Positions 23,128 to 35,055 of a stretch of 64,000 nt of DNA are shown piece after piece; the first letter of the stretch is position 1, and each line of letters begins with the position of its first letter. The notes below the pieces were generated by a model, which was not told the origin of the DNA, did not search any database, and worked only from the letters and a program-made list of their open reading frames with translations. The position numbers and the translations under genes are program-made. Origin of the DNA: Morella rubra (taxonomy: Eukaryota > Streptophyta > Magnoliopsida > Fagales > Myricaceae); contig CM025850.1 of the NCBI GenBank assembly GCA_003952965.2, forward strand, positions 5,560,150 to 5,624,149, given 5' to 3'.

Positions 23128-24723
23128 GGTTCCGTACATTGGAGAAAATTCAGATGATTAGGAGATCATGTGATTACAAAGCTGCATTGTGTGAATTTTC
23201 AATGTACATAGAAACCAGGTTAAATTGTTAATACATCGAAGAAATAAAGGTCTGAGTCATAAAGGGCACTGATTCCGTACCATGCAAAGATGGGATTTTT
23301 TTTTTTTTTTGGGTCCTGCAACATGCCAAGTAGAGCTGATTTGCTTTTTCCTTGCTTGACTTTATGTAAATGGCATCCCATGCGGTTTGATGGTTCATAC
23401 TTGTGAATAAATTGTAGTGCGATTTACCAAATAGTAGACACAATTATTTCTGTCTCCCCCTACTCTCTTTGGGTCCTAACTGGAGCTGAATTTGAAAACA
23501 GTGACAGATAGATTTTCAAGAGAATCAAGTAACTTCTAATGGGCAGCAAGATACATGAAGGTATTTAATGTAGGGGAATCCATTCGTTCACACATTTCTC
23601 ATACCAGAAATAGATCATTCTTAAGACATTTTTATGATTTGATACTAAACACTCACTGGATTTGGTTTCCCTAAACCTTTCTTTTTGGAAGACAGTCCCA
23701 CATAGTCGACAAACATTTTTTTTAAAAATCATAACAACTCTAGAATATCATCGATTCAAGGAAGTTCAGTTACAAGCTCTAAAGGGATGTGAAACCCTCC
23801 GGCGGCGAGGCTTTGGGCCAACGAACAAGGGGCCTAACGGCCATACATCCCCAAACGGGCAAAGAGTTCAGATGACTCGTAATCAGCGGCAAGCTGAAAA
23901 CAGCGGAAAAAGAAAAAAGGCAGAGTAAAGCGGCAGAGGTGGCGGCTTGAGGAGGGGGGTCAGCCAATAAAACTGACCGTGTGCTTGAGATGCAAGCGCG
24001 CGAGCGAATTGACCCACGGCAGTGGCAGACATAAGGTCCAGGAGGCCCTGAGGATGGTCGGATGGCTCGTGCTCACTGGAGAGGATCGGAAGCCGCTCAA
24101 AATGGCATAGAAAGGCACGAGTGCGTGAGATCCAAGGTTTATTGAAAGATCTGGCCACCAAAGAACAGATCGGAGGAGGAAAGGGAGACGGAGATGGAGA
24201 TGTTGGAGGGGGAGGGGGCAGTCAAGGAGGGGAAATTTCTAGAGTCTACCTTCTCTCTCTCTCTCTCTCTAGAAAGGGGGAGCGTTTTTGTTTTGGATAG
24301 GGTTCTTTTAAATTTCAAGTCTCATCTAGCAAACAGGCTTTCTATTAGCGTAACAATGGCACTAAACTATCCGGAGCCAGAGACCACTTTACCATGAATC
24401 TATTGCTATCAAGCAAGCCTTAACAAGGAAATCAATTCTTTGTAACAGATTCCATATATTGTTTTTCAGGCTTAGCCAGTTAGAAAAGTCATCTCGTCGT
24501 TCTGAAGTAACAACTGTAATGAACTGCACCATCGTCCATATCTGAGACTGAAAGTTTGCTCTACATTGATGGAAGCAGAAGAAGAAAAACATAAAAGTAT
24601 GAGCATTCTGAGCACCTGTTGTCTTCGCTGATGTTGGAGAAATGCACAATTTCCCACGGTGAACGGTTGCTGAGAAACTGGTAAAACGAACAGAGAACAG
24701 CAGCAAGCTATCCATCCTATGAC
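23128..24723. other. Intergenic between MAP70-5 and the PADRE gene
   Basis: This includes the MAP70 3' UTR and a T15 run near 23290. At 23780-24250 lies a GC-richer patch open on the minus strand (24161-23883, 92 codons) with a CT microsatellite at 24248-24271. I do not recognise that ORF; it may be a gene fragment or chance. The 3' UTR of the minus-strand PADRE gene would lie at the right end. Confidence 0.4.
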
Positions 24724-25182
24724 TCAGAAGCTATGCACCTCAGGAATCATGGTTAAAGATGGCCGCCATTTCCGACGCCCTTCTCCCACCTGGAAGCTCC
24801 CCAAACAATGGATAGCAATATCTTTGGACTTGAACTTGTCTGTGCTTCTCAACAGCAACTCCAACTGGCCCTTGGTCACCACAATCTTTACTTTCTTTTG
24901 CTTGCCAGTTTCTTGGTTGGCCGTTCTTGAAGGAATTGGAGGGTGATGAGGCTGTGCCTGGAGTGGTACAAGATAATAAAGTTCCCCAGGTTGTAGCCTG
25001 GCGTCGGGCAGCAATGGTGAATCAGGCTGAGAATGGTGTACCAGCTTAAAGCCACTGTAAGGGCCACAAGTGATCTTTTCGACTGGTGTCCGGGCACTGA
25101 ACTCCTTTTCTCCCTCATTAAATACGAGAACTCTAATCTTCTCTTCTGTCGGACGGAGCATTACATCTGCACAGTTTCCCAT
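24724..25182 (-). CDS. PADRE (DUF4228) domain protein, N-myristoylation start
   Basis: A 152-residue single-exon protein. I start it at MGNCADVML rather than the longer in-frame ATG at 25215, because MGNC gives an N-terminal Gly for N-myristoylation next to a Cys that can be palmitoylated, and this start is typical of the family. The N-terminal PADRE core (RPTEEKIRVLVFNEGE, then SGFKLVHHSQPDSPLLPDA and LQPGELYYLVPL) spans about residues 1-80. A basic linker with KQKKVKIVVTK follows, and then a C-terminal conserved patch ending RKWRPSLTMIPEV. PADRE proteins are plant-specific and respond at the transcript level to pathogens and abiotic stress; their biochemistry is unknown. Probable location: plasma membrane. 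No break seen. Confidence 0.88.
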   Translation of the reverse strand: MGNCADVMLRPTEEKIRVLVFNEGEKEFSARTPVEKITCGPYSGFKLVHHSQPDSPLLPDARLQPGELYYLVPLQAQPHHPPIPSRTANQETGKQKKVKIVVTKGQLELLLRSTDKFKSKDIAIHCLGSFQVGEGRRKWRPSLTMIPEVHSF

Positions 25183-26280
25183 GGCGCCTTTCATCAAAGA
25201 AATGCTGAGTATCAAATTTATAGTTTGTCATGGGCAACAAGTTGGAGATCTCAGACGTGCGACCCACCACACTAAATCAGTTTTATTTTCTCCAGATAAA
25301 CTTTTTCAACCAGACCAAGCCAATGGCAGTGATTCTCAGGTGTGCTCTCATGAAATGTAGAGCACAACATTTTGACAGCATAGATGTCAACGAAGTTGAG
25401 AGGTCTGTGCGTTGTACATTGCAGCACGCCCCCAAAGAACCTAATATTCTATTCGGGTGCTGACGGTCAACCTGCCCGTTTAATCTGGTCTAAAATCAGC
25501 AGAATTTTAGGACTAAACTTATTTTAAAAGCACAATCAAAAGTCAACTTATAAGCAGATTTTTAGAAGTCAAAGAATTTGGTGGAACAGATTGAACAGGT
25601 GCTTTGCTCAGCTCATCCACTAGGGCCAATGGCCTAACAATAATCTCAAATACAAACTCCTCTGCTTTCAGACTCAGAATTACTAACCCCTCATTGTACA
25701 CTGACAATTTGTTTGATTCTGCTTAATTTTGTATTGATATGGAGTCAGGTGCTGTGGATTATTTTGCTTCCGGATCAGGAAGCAAACAACCAAATAAAAT
25801 TGCAAGAGCAGAGAGCATCAAGCACAAGGTCGAAAGGGGAGTCAGTTTATCCAAGCGATTCAGGGTTCTGCTGCCTCTTATCAAAGATCTGAAATTTCCA
25901 TGGCAAAATACGCTTTAGAAAAGATAGGATCAGGTTCGTCCACAGAAGTAGTAAAATCAATCATAAGAAATGTGCCAAACCGAACATCTCTAAGCTAACT
26001 AAATCTCGTAACTTTTCAAAAATGTTCTGTTGATTTCTTTAATCTTCTTGGTCCTGAAATTTTGACCTTCTTATTTGTTGGTTTTATGAGGTTAAAAAAC
26101 TCTCAGGTGAAGTGGTAACCTGTATTTTATAGTGGTCCTTTTTCCACATAAAATTAAATTTTTGATGAAAAGTACTCATATAGCTCCAATTGTCCATATC
26201 ACGTCTTCTCAATTATGGACATGTGTCCAAATAATACCATGTCGAAGCTAAAAAACCCAAAAAAAAAAAATTGTTAGTAC
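25183..26280. other. Intergenic, upstream of the PADRE gene
   Basis: Promoter side of the minus-strand PADRE gene, then noncoding sequence with no recognisable product. AT-rich from 26000 on. Confidence 0.45.
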
Positions 26281-26585
26281 AACCTCTAAAATCTCAATAA
26301 ATAGAACCCTAAAACAAAAATAGAATTTTCAAAATAAAATTAGCTTAATAACAAAACCGTAGAAGAAGACTAAAAAAAAAACAAAACAATGGTCCTTCGC
26401 ATCTCATGTTGATGTCGAACCTTAAAAAACCCCCAAAAAAAATGTCAAAAGAAGTAGAACCTCTAAAATCCCAATAAATAGAACCCTAAATACAAGATAG
26501 AATTTTCAAAATAAAATTAGCTTAATAACAAAACCGTAGAAAAGACAAAAAGAAAAAAAAAAAAAAACAGTGGTCCTTCACACGT
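26281..26585. repeat. Tandem duplication, ~177-bp unit
   Basis: CTCTAAAATC(T/C)CAATAAATAGAACC starts at 26284 and again at 26461. Both copies continue through AGAATTTTCAAAATAAAATTAGC, then AACAAAACCGTAGAA, a poly-A stretch and TGGTCCTTC. The second copy is cut short near 26585. Confidence 0.85.
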
Positions 26586-27995
26586 TGAGATCCACTCTCC
26601 TAAAAGGGGTGGTAGTGGTGAGGGTTAGAGGCCCGCCTCTTCCAAGTTTTGGTTGAGGAGGTGGAGCGCACCTACAATGTCCACAACACGACCGGTCCTC
26701 TTTTGTGTCAAGATAGGGTGCTAAAATCTCACATTGTTTAGGAGAACTTAAATAGAAGACTTAATAAGAAGGTTTAGATAACTCTAACTTTAAGGCATGT
26801 TTCTTGGTCTAAGACCTAAATCCTTATCACGCCATCATGGGAGTTGTTGAGAGAGTAGAAAGGGGAGACCCCAACCCTACTACTCCCCCATCTCCACACT
26901 CAAATGGGTTATCCTGCCAGATCAAGGACCGTCTTCTTCTAAAGAACCGGGAGGATCACAAGGGTATGAACGGTTTGGAGGGGCGCGGGGGGGGGGAGTA
27001 TTTTATTTTATCTTATCTTATTTCATTTAAACGTGTCCATTTTAGGCTCTTGGGAGGTTATGTGCATGTGATAAAAACCGAAGGAAGACCTCTCAACTCT
27101 CAAGGGTCAACCCATTAGGGAGATCTTCCACAGTAAATTGGTCTTCTACCGGGGTTTTCCGTACTTATTTCCTGTTTTTGTCTGTTAGGTTTTACTTTTT
27201 TTTACTAGTCCGTGTTTTTTTAGTAGTTTATTTGTTGTTTTTCTCTTCTTCGTTTTTTCTTTTTACTTCCTAGGTTTTTTTTTTTAATGACTTCTTTGTA
27301 CAAAGTGGAATGATTTCGACTAGTGTATATAATATAGTAGAGATGCCTAGACATTAAACCACATCAGCACGCTCTAAAACTAACTGAAGGTGACTGAAAG
27401 TAAAGGAGATCAATTTGGCTGCTTTTGAATGTTTGGAAACAATTTTGATAAAAGGCCAAACTCCAGGAAACAACCCACTAATTTGGCCTCAAGTTTATTC
27501 CCTCAAAAAGTTGAGATGAGAATAGACTAGAGGAAGTTTCATCCATTGAGTATCAACAGACCACAAACAACATTGGCAAGGCCAGGGTTGCTTCAGTACT
27601 CAAATCTAACAGTAACTTCATCTTGTCTTCGTTTCTTTGAACAAAAGATTCCTCCGTCTTTCTTGTTTCCTTTTTGTTGGATGGATGCTAAATATCACTT
27701 TCCACGGAGTTATTCCTGAATCGGGTACTTGAACGTGGTCCAACAGTAACTACTATCATATATCAAACACAAATCATTCCAAAAAGCTTCAACAATTCTA
27801 TACGGCATCTGATTATAAATAGATTTAATTGTCTACTATTACAAAACTTGTTCTCTAACAAGAGAGAGTTTTTAAGAAAAAAAAAATCTAAAAGAGGCAC
27901 TTTAGAAGCAGCACATACCATTTCTAGGCGTTACACATCAATGGGAGGAGCAGTTCCTGACTTTCTGGAATGCCAAACCCCTATGAGTAAGACAC
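26586..27995. other. Intergenic, downstream of SVR7
   Basis: No supported gene. It contains a G-run near 26987-26996, a T-rich stretch at 27180-27290 and the likely 3' UTR of the minus-strand SVR7 gene at the right end. Confidence 0.45.
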
Positions 27996-30110
27996 CTAAG
28001 CAGCAACCAATTCAGACAAATTTCTGGACTCCAACCATGACTGGGCTGCAACCTTCGTAGTCAAAAACCACCCAACCTTATCCGGAGCCTCATGGAATGG
28101 AGCATTGAGTTCCTTCAAATGTGACACAAAAACAACTGCTAAACCCTTGTCCGAGTACTTGTGTTTCCCATGTCCGGTATTTATTCCAAGTAATGGAGGA
28201 AGCTCCTCCCCAGATTCCAATGCCTTGGATAAATCATTTATCCAAACATGTAATGCAGTGAGAGCAGCACCAAGAGAGAGGCCCTTCAGATGTAGAGACC
28301 ACTGGGTCGGGGACCTAGAGTGTATATCTGTGTATATCTCAAGTGCAAGCCCCAGCTCCAGGAGCTGGCATGCCCTTTGCAACAGATTTAGGTTAACACA
28401 GAGATCAATTAAGCAATTGCAGTAAGCCTTCCTCACATCCACACCAGTGGAATCAAAGAGTTCAGATGCTTGTTTTCTAAAGTCTTCATCACTACCTTGC
28501 TCCTCTACCAAAAGTTTTACCACATGACCAAGCTTTGAACTAGCTTTCTCCAGGCAATCATTAAGCTTGGTAAGTTCTTCCTTTGGCGTTTGGGTCATCA
28601 CATTCAGAAGACAACCGCAAAAGCGCTCATCTGGACTAATATCCAACTCCAAGAGCCGATGGAATGTCCTAACAACATCATCGGTACGCTGGGCTTTCCC
28701 ATAGCATTGGACAAGTGATGTCAAAACAAAGATATTAGGCTCATAACCTGCTTCCAACATTTCATTCAACATTGCCTCTGCATCTGAGACTTTTCCACTG
28801 CAGGAATATATTGTAATCAACGACGAAAATGACCAACTGTCAGGCTTAGAAGTCTCAGAATTCTTCATATCTTCAAAAATCTCAACAGCTTCCTCAACGT
28901 AGCCAACATTAGCACACACAGCCAAAAGAGTGTTACACAGATTGACATTCAACTCCATCCCCTTCTCCTTCATCTCCTTATACACACGAAGTGCATCTTC
29001 ACCATACCGAGCTCTACCATAGGCCCGTAAGAGAGATGCATAGGTCGCCCAATTTGGGGAGAATCCATTGTTGTTCATTTCTTTGTAAATAATCTTTGCC
29101 TGCCAAGGTCTCTTAGCCCTTCCCATAGCATCCAACAAAGTGTTATATGTGACCAAGTTAGGCTTCACACCAAGAGCCTTCATCTCTTCATAGACATTCA
29201 AGCATCCGTCAAAATTTCCTGCCACCCCGTACATTTTAATCAGCGTTGAAAATGTCACTGGGTCAATGCGCCACTTTTCGGTTCTAGCTCGGTCGTACAA
29301 ACTCAAAGCCATATCAATGTTACCAGCGCGCCCATAGGCATCTATCATAGCCGAATAGGTAACATCATCAGGATTACACCCAAAATTGGGCATCTTCTCA
29401 AACCACTCCACGGCCTTATTAGGCAAAGAACACATCCTAGCACAGGTAATCATAGTTGAAAACGTAAAGTTATCAGGCTTGATTCCTCTCTCAAGCATTT
29501 CTTCGAACAGCTTCTCTGCTCTATCAAAATCCCTACACTTTCTACACACCTTAATAGTGACATTATAAAGAATCACCTCCCTACTTGATTTCAGCCTCTG
29601 CTGAAAGTAACTAAGTGCTAGCAATGCAGTCTCTGCGTTCACCGCATTATTAAGAACAACCACAGCATCTTGTTCCAAAACTTTCTCTCCTAAAGAACTC
29701 AGAACTTCAGCAACATCTTCCTCAGTCGGATTACATGAATTCAAAGACTCAGCCACTTTCGCAAGAGAATTGTACCTTGCATCGTAGGAACGTTGCCGAA
29801 GCCGTGAAGCTCTGGGGCTTCTGGGATTGACCCAAATATAACCTTTGGACGAGGACCCAGATTTTCCATCCTGGAAATTAGCACTTGCGTCATCTGGGCC
29901 GCTTGCGTTCTGGGTTTCTTGTGGGATGGGGTCCTGCACAGAAACATGGCTTATTTGTAACAACCTTTTACACTGAGGTGGGAGAGGACTCGGCTTGAAA
30001 GAGTGTGTAAAGCTTCTGAAACCGGGTTTTCGTGGAGAAGGAAGAGAGTTGCAGACCGGTTGGCGGTCATGGAAGAGAGTGGAGGGCGAGGAGCAGAAAT
30101 GGAAAGCCAT
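27996..30110 (-). CDS. SVR7: Chloroplast PPR-SMR protein SVR7
   Basis: An intact single-exon ORF of 704 residues, close to Arabidopsis SVR7 (P67, At4g16390), which it resembles along its length from memory. A Ser/Pro/Arg-rich transit-peptide-like N terminus is followed by YIWVNPRSPRASRLRQRSYD (residues ~92-111). About ten PPR repeats come next, for example EVILYNVTIKVCRKCRDF, GIKPDNFTFSTMITCARM and WRIDPVTFSTLIKMYGVAG. A C-terminal SMR domain contains SLGAALTALHVWI, INTGHGKHKYSDKG and HEAPDKVGWFLTT. SVR7 acts in the chloroplast on plastid RNAs; loss in Arabidopsis suppresses leaf variegation and lowers ATP synthase subunit production. The start at 30110 matches the family N terminus (MAFHFCSSPS). 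No oddities. Confidence 0.96.
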   Translation of the reverse strand: MAFHFCSSPSTLFHDRQPVCNSLPSPRKPGFRSFTHSFKPSPLPPQCKRLLQISHVSVQDPIPQETQNASGPDDASANFQDGKSGSSSKGYIWVNPRSPRASRLRQRSYDARYNSLAKVAESLNSCNPTEEDVAEVLSSLGEKVLEQDAVVVLNNAVNAETALLALSYFQQRLKSSREVILYNVTIKVCRKCRDFDRAEKLFEEMLERGIKPDNFTFSTMITCARMCSLPNKAVEWFEKMPNFGCNPDDVTYSAMIDAYGRAGNIDMALSLYDRARTEKWRIDPVTFSTLIKMYGVAGNFDGCLNVYEEMKALGVKPNLVTYNTLLDAMGRAKRPWQAKIIYKEMNNNGFSPNWATYASLLRAYGRARYGEDALRVYKEMKEKGMELNVNLCNTLLAVCANVGYVEEAVEIFEDMKNSETSKPDSWSFSSLITIYSCSGKVSDAEAMLNEMLEAGYEPNIFVLTSLVQCYGKAQRTDDVVRTFHRLLELDISPDERFCGCLLNVMTQTPKEELTKLNDCLEKASSKLGHVVKLLVEEQGSDEDFRKQASELFDSTGVDVRKAYCNCLIDLCVNLNLLQRACQLLELGLALEIYTDIHSRSPTQWSLHLKGLSLGAALTALHVWINDLSKALESGEELPPLLGINTGHGKHKYSDKGLAVVFVSHLKELNAPFHEAPDKVGWFLTTKVAAQSWLESRNLSELVAA

Positions 30111-30760
30111 TTCCCTCTCCCTTGGCTTTCGCGGTTTGAGAGAGAGGAGGGAGCCTTATCGAGTGAGCCTAATACCGCCTTTTTTCCCCCCTAAGCGACT
30201 GAGAGAGTCTGAGACTACAGATAATTCTTATTCACTGAAATGGACCTTTGGTTTTATGAGTAGCTGCCTAATTCACCAGGAGCAAATTTTTCATGGGCAT
30301 AAAAAAATCTCTCTAGCAACCTTGTCCTTTTGAGAGAGAAAATTATAAATATCTCAAGTATTTATTTAAAATATACCGGCACGAAATACTCCAAATACTT
30401 AGACATCTTCCGGTAAAATGACATAAATAAAACTCGACGTCCTTAGCAAATAGTAAAAGGTAGAGATTTTACCTGTTTTCTTAGTAATTCAAAATTGTCA
30501 ATATCTTGTTTCGAATATTGGAGAATATAATCTATAACGTGTGAGATAAACATGCTTCAATTGATAATCAACCTTACTAGGAGAGTGTAACATTTCTATA
30601 TTTTTGTCTTTCTTTTTAATGTTTTGAGACTCCTCCCAGAATCAGCCAAAAAAAATTACATTTTATGGAGGGAGTCACTTTTTTTTTTATCGCTGGTTAA
30701 GTACTCTTCTTGGATTTTAATCTCATCCAAATACCATTAAAAATCTTGTTTTAATATACT
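30111..30760. other. Upstream of SVR7, left of the segmental duplication
   Basis: SVR7 5' UTR and promoter, with GA-rich sequence at 30130-30210, followed by AT-rich DNA. No gene seen. Confidence 0.5.
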
Positions 30761-33658
30761 ACCCTTCAAAGTCTCCCCAAACAGAATAAGTCTCCTATAC
30801 TACACATATTATATATACAAGGGCGAAGTTAAGGGTGGCCGGTGGCCTCCCAAAAATTAGGAATTTTTTTAAGCTTAAATATTTTTGTTCTTTTTTTACG
30901 CTGACCTCTAAAAAATAATGACACTATATTTTGGCCCTCCAAAATCATCTCCATTCTCGTTTCATCCCTTATATATATATATATATGTATTATTTTTATA
31001 AAGTTTTGGACGTTATAGATTTTGATTAAAAAAAAAACTACTCTCATTTTATATGAAAAAATACATCCTGTATACATGAGAGGTTTGAGTAGCCCATCGA
31101 GCCAAATTGTGCGCCGCCCTTGCATTTGCACTACAAGGTACGTAATTCATCGTCCAGTGTGGATGGTTTCGGAGGCGTGTTGCAAGACCCGCGGGCCACG
31201 TAACCCACTTTACTAGTATTATTATCATCTGTAAAATCTTTATTGATTAAAAAAAAAAAAAAAAAAGAAGTGGAAATTTTTCGATATAAGACAATTTGTA
31301 TTCTCTAATTTTTCAAGTGCATCTCAAATAAACATGCACTTGAAGATAAACACGCTTCAATTGATAATTCGCAATACGCTCGAGACTAAATTTTTAATTT
31401 TTTGCTCTTTTTTTTTTATAAGACAATTTGTATTCTCTAATTTTTCTTTCCGAATTATCGCCTCATCCTCATTTATATCGATAACTTTTCATTATATAGC
31501 TAGACTCAGTTTATAATTAGAGGTTTCAGTGCCATTTGTGATCTTTATAGAAAACTGACACTAATTTGGAGGGAAACTCCATCATAGACGCAACATATGT
31601 CTTAGATTTTGCCCTTCCTATCAAATAGAACCCAAAAAAGCATTTCGTTTCCATTTTTCATATGAACATTATCAATATAAAAAAATTCTCATTTCCGGAG
31701 GAACATTGTAAAAAGAGTCTATTTCGTCTTTCGTGATTTTTAGACAGCCACAAATACAAAGTAGAGAAGAAGGAAAAAAATAACTTAAAATGACTGGAAT
31801 TGCTAGACAATGCTGAGATATTAGAGACGTTTACAGAAAGCTGGATGTCACTGAGTTTTTTATCGGCGAGAAATAACTGGGGACCCAGCTATTGGGAGAG
31901 ATGGGGCTAAGATTTGTGAAATCCTCTGTTTCAGTGTTTTTTTTTTTTTTTTGTTGCAGTTTTCTGTTTGGCATGTTTGTTATAGATCTTGCTGCATTAA
32001 TTGTGATCAAGTCCTCTGTTTTGTAGGTTGTAGATCGTTTCTATTTTGGATTTGTTGTAGATATGTATTTACTGGTTTGTTTTCTTGTGTCCTGTGTGGT
32101 GTTTGGTGAAGCATCTGTATAGAAGTTTTATGAATATTCAAATTTTATATGGATTGTCTCTCTGTTTGTTTTTAATGGTTATGTAGTTGGTTTTGCTATT
32201 TTTGTGCATATATATGGCGAAATGGTTCTTGACTAATTGGGTAGTAGATTATAGAGCCATAACCATTTGCAATTGTGAATCAATGTTTAAGGAAGTAAGT
32301 CGTCAAACGTTCATATCAACTGCTAGGAACTTTTTTGAAACCGTACATAGTTTTCTTCTAGATACTATCATATTTTGGATCTACAAATCTTTTGCTTAAC
32401 ATATGCTTATTTTTGAAGAACTTTCATTCATAAAGGCACATTTGACATCCATCTAATACAACTTGAAATTCATATAACAAGATATGACAAATACAATACG
32501 AATAGATTCAAGTTGAGAAAGAGCAACAAAAGTTCCATCGACATCTATATCTTCTATTTGAGTATATCTATGAGCAACTAACATACATCAGTTTTACTTT
32601 TGAAAATCTATTTGATTCCAATCACATTACAATCTAGCAATAAATATCATACATCATTATGAATAAATTGGTTTAATTCTTCATGCATGGTTTTCTCAAT
32701 TGCAGCAACTCTATGGTCTTAGAACCGAATTTCTTGTAGTAAAATATACTTGAATGCTTTGGTCTACTCCAATATCTCATAACGATAACTCTTTTTTAAC
32801 AGGGATATACTTGCTATTATATATAAATTATGTTGATAATTTTTTCCTGATGAGAATGTTGGATACTTATTTGATAACACGTCTATTTTATAGAGAGGAG
32901 TTCATTATGTTTTAGTAGAATCACGCAAATTAAACACTAAGATCCGCTGCATAGTCACAGCAATTTCCTGTTCATCCACTATTCATGAGTGGGAGTGTCT
33001 CTTGTGTTGGATCAGTTAGTGAAGGCATGAATTCTGTGATTAGTGCATGTCCGTCGAAAAATAATTTACTTTTTATTCCCAATTATTATATAAAGGATTA
33101 ATATTGTAAATATGCGATTAGCTCTTATTTCTAATTGGATAAATCTGTGTTATGAAATTCAAGCTTTTTATGACAGTAATAAGTAACGTGTCTATATATG
33201 CTGGTATTTTAGGACTCATATTTGCGGTTTATTATGACAAATGACAATCAGAGACAAGTACAAAATGAGGGAGAGGTCAGTTCTTTGACTAAAATAGAAT
33301 TTTGGGGCCAAAATATAAAAATTACAAAAAATATATATTTTTGACCTTCTGTTTTTTTGCCCAAGAGATAATTTAGTCAAAATCAGTAGGTCATGCATAT
33401 ATATATATATATGGATCTCTTTCTATTGTAATGTGTCCAACCCATCAAACATCATCTATATAATATATCTAGGGCTATAAATGAACTGAGTTTAATGAAC
33501 AACTCGAACTCGGCCATAGACTCGAGTTCGATTCGTTTAATAAACAAGTCGAGTTTGAACACAATTTCTTACTCGAATATTAAATGAGTTAAACTCGGTT
33601 AAATTCAGCTAGCTCGATCAATTTAAGCTCACGAACAAGATAAGCTCGAAGCTTATTT

Positions 33659-34017
33659 AGCCATCATGCCAACGGATGACAAAACCCTGCAATTCAACCT
33701 TCAGATAACGTAGTGAAGTTTTAGGTGACGTTTGTTTTCCCAATATTTTTAAAGGCATGGAAATTTCCAGTAAAATAAACATATAAAATTTTTAATTTTT
33801 ACATATACATTTTATTTCACAAACTAATAAATCCAATAAAGTAAAGATTTTTAAACTTTCAAGAAATTTTTCAAAATTTTCGCAAACAAACACCCCATAA
33901 AGATCCATTTCAGACCAACGAGTCCTCTAACTGCCATAGAGAAACCACAATGAACTCATGCAACTAGATTAACAAAGCTACAGATTTGTTGTCACGTATA
34001 TTCGTATCTGTACAATG
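33659..34017 (-). repeat. Inverted copy of the 42640-42839 segment
   Basis: From AGCCATCATGCCAACGGATGA to TCACGTATATTCGTA this is the reverse complement of 42839 down to 42640, interrupted here by a ~178-bp MITE. Blocks such as CCTCTAACTGCCAT and GAACTCATGCAACTAGATTA match the reverse of the other copy with few changes. Confidence 0.85.
33721..33898. mobile_element. MITE with GTTTG-type inverted ends
   Basis: The ends are AGGTGACGTTTGTTTTCC on the left and GCAAACAAACACCCC on the right, an imperfect terminal inverted repeat. The empty site is present at 42760-42775 in the inverted sister copy, so the insertion is shown directly by comparison. AT-rich, non-coding. Confidence 0.72.
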
Positions 34018-34241
34018 AACCCATATTATCATTTTTGGTATAAATGTCTGGGCTATAAATGAAAAATTTTAAACAGCCGAACACCCCTGCAGAAGTTCGA
34101 TGCTCAGCTTGAGCTCGAATATATGTCTCGAGTCAACTAGGCTCAACTTCCTAAATTATATATCACTGATTTCAAGGCTAAGTGTTCTCGATTGGTCCAT
34201 AGAAGAGTACTATATTTTATATCAAACTGACACATGAGATT

Positions 34242-35055
34242 CGACAAATAACTGTTAATTAATTTGCTGGGATACCAGAAAACGCGTAATTAGCTCCAAC
34301 AAAAATAATTAATAATTTGTACGAAGCAAATTAGTCAAAGCCAAGTAAAAATTTGGTACATTTGTATGTATTATAAGTTCAATTTTTTTTATTGATTTAT
34401 TTTTTCATTAACGATGAATTACGTAATATGTTTATTAATTAATTGAAACAAACTATATGTATAAGATCAGACGTGATTATGGAGTTAAGAATAAAGAACC
34501 CGATATAGATTATTTTAAAGCCAATTAACATAAGCTCTATTGGAACAAATATGATATGGAAATGTAGAACAAAGGGGAATCAAAAAGAAGGAGCACGATG
34601 GAAGAAGGACAATGATTCATTGAAAGCTTCTTTGTTATTTGGATATGATCACATGGAAAGCTAAGATACTACACGCCGAAGATGGGACAAATTAACTGTT
34701 AATTAATTTGCAGGGATACCAAAAGAAAACGCGTAGTCCACAAAATAATTAATAATTTGTACGAAGCAAATTAGAACCGCCAAGTAGTATGCAATTTGCC
34801 CCATATATTTTCAATTTCCGACATTTTTTCATTAACGATGAATTACGTAATAACCTAATTTGAAACAAACTATATGTATTCAGCGTGATTTCAAGAATAA
34901 AGAACCCGATATAGATTATGATTTAAAGCTTTTGCTCTATTGGAACACATATATATGGAATTAGAACAAAGGGGAATCAAAAAGAAGGAGCACGATGGAA
35001 GAAGGACAATGATTCATTGAAAGCTTCTTTGTTATTTGGATATGTGTCATATTAC
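34242..35055. repeat. Tandem duplication, ~444-bp unit, in copy A
   Basis: AACTGTTAATTAATTTGC occurs at about 34251 and 34695. Both units go on through AAAACGCGTA, AATTAATAATTTGTACGAAGC, ACGATGAATTACGTAAT, AAGAACCCGATATAGATTAT and GGAGCACGATGGAAGAAGGAC. Copy B (46100-46655) has only one such unit. Confidence 0.85.

Larger units (their letters stand above)
33470..34158. repeat. Composite insertion in copy A, absent from copy B
   Basis: Copy B reads straight from ATCTATATAATATAT to ATCACTGA at 46001-46020, while copy A has ~690 extra bases there. The insert starts CTAGGGCTATAAATGAA, and GGGCTATAAATGAA recurs at 34051. It contains many GAGCTCGAA/ACTCGA motifs in both orientations, a segment inverted relative to 42640-42839, and a MITE. 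No coding potential. Confidence 0.75.

Noticed and set aside
25183..25215. Longer start for the PADRE protein
   Set aside because: It would bury the MGNC myristoylation start typical of the family.
30829..31216. Short ORFs in the left part of the duplicated block
   Set aside because: Not kept in frame between copies A and B, so not coding.
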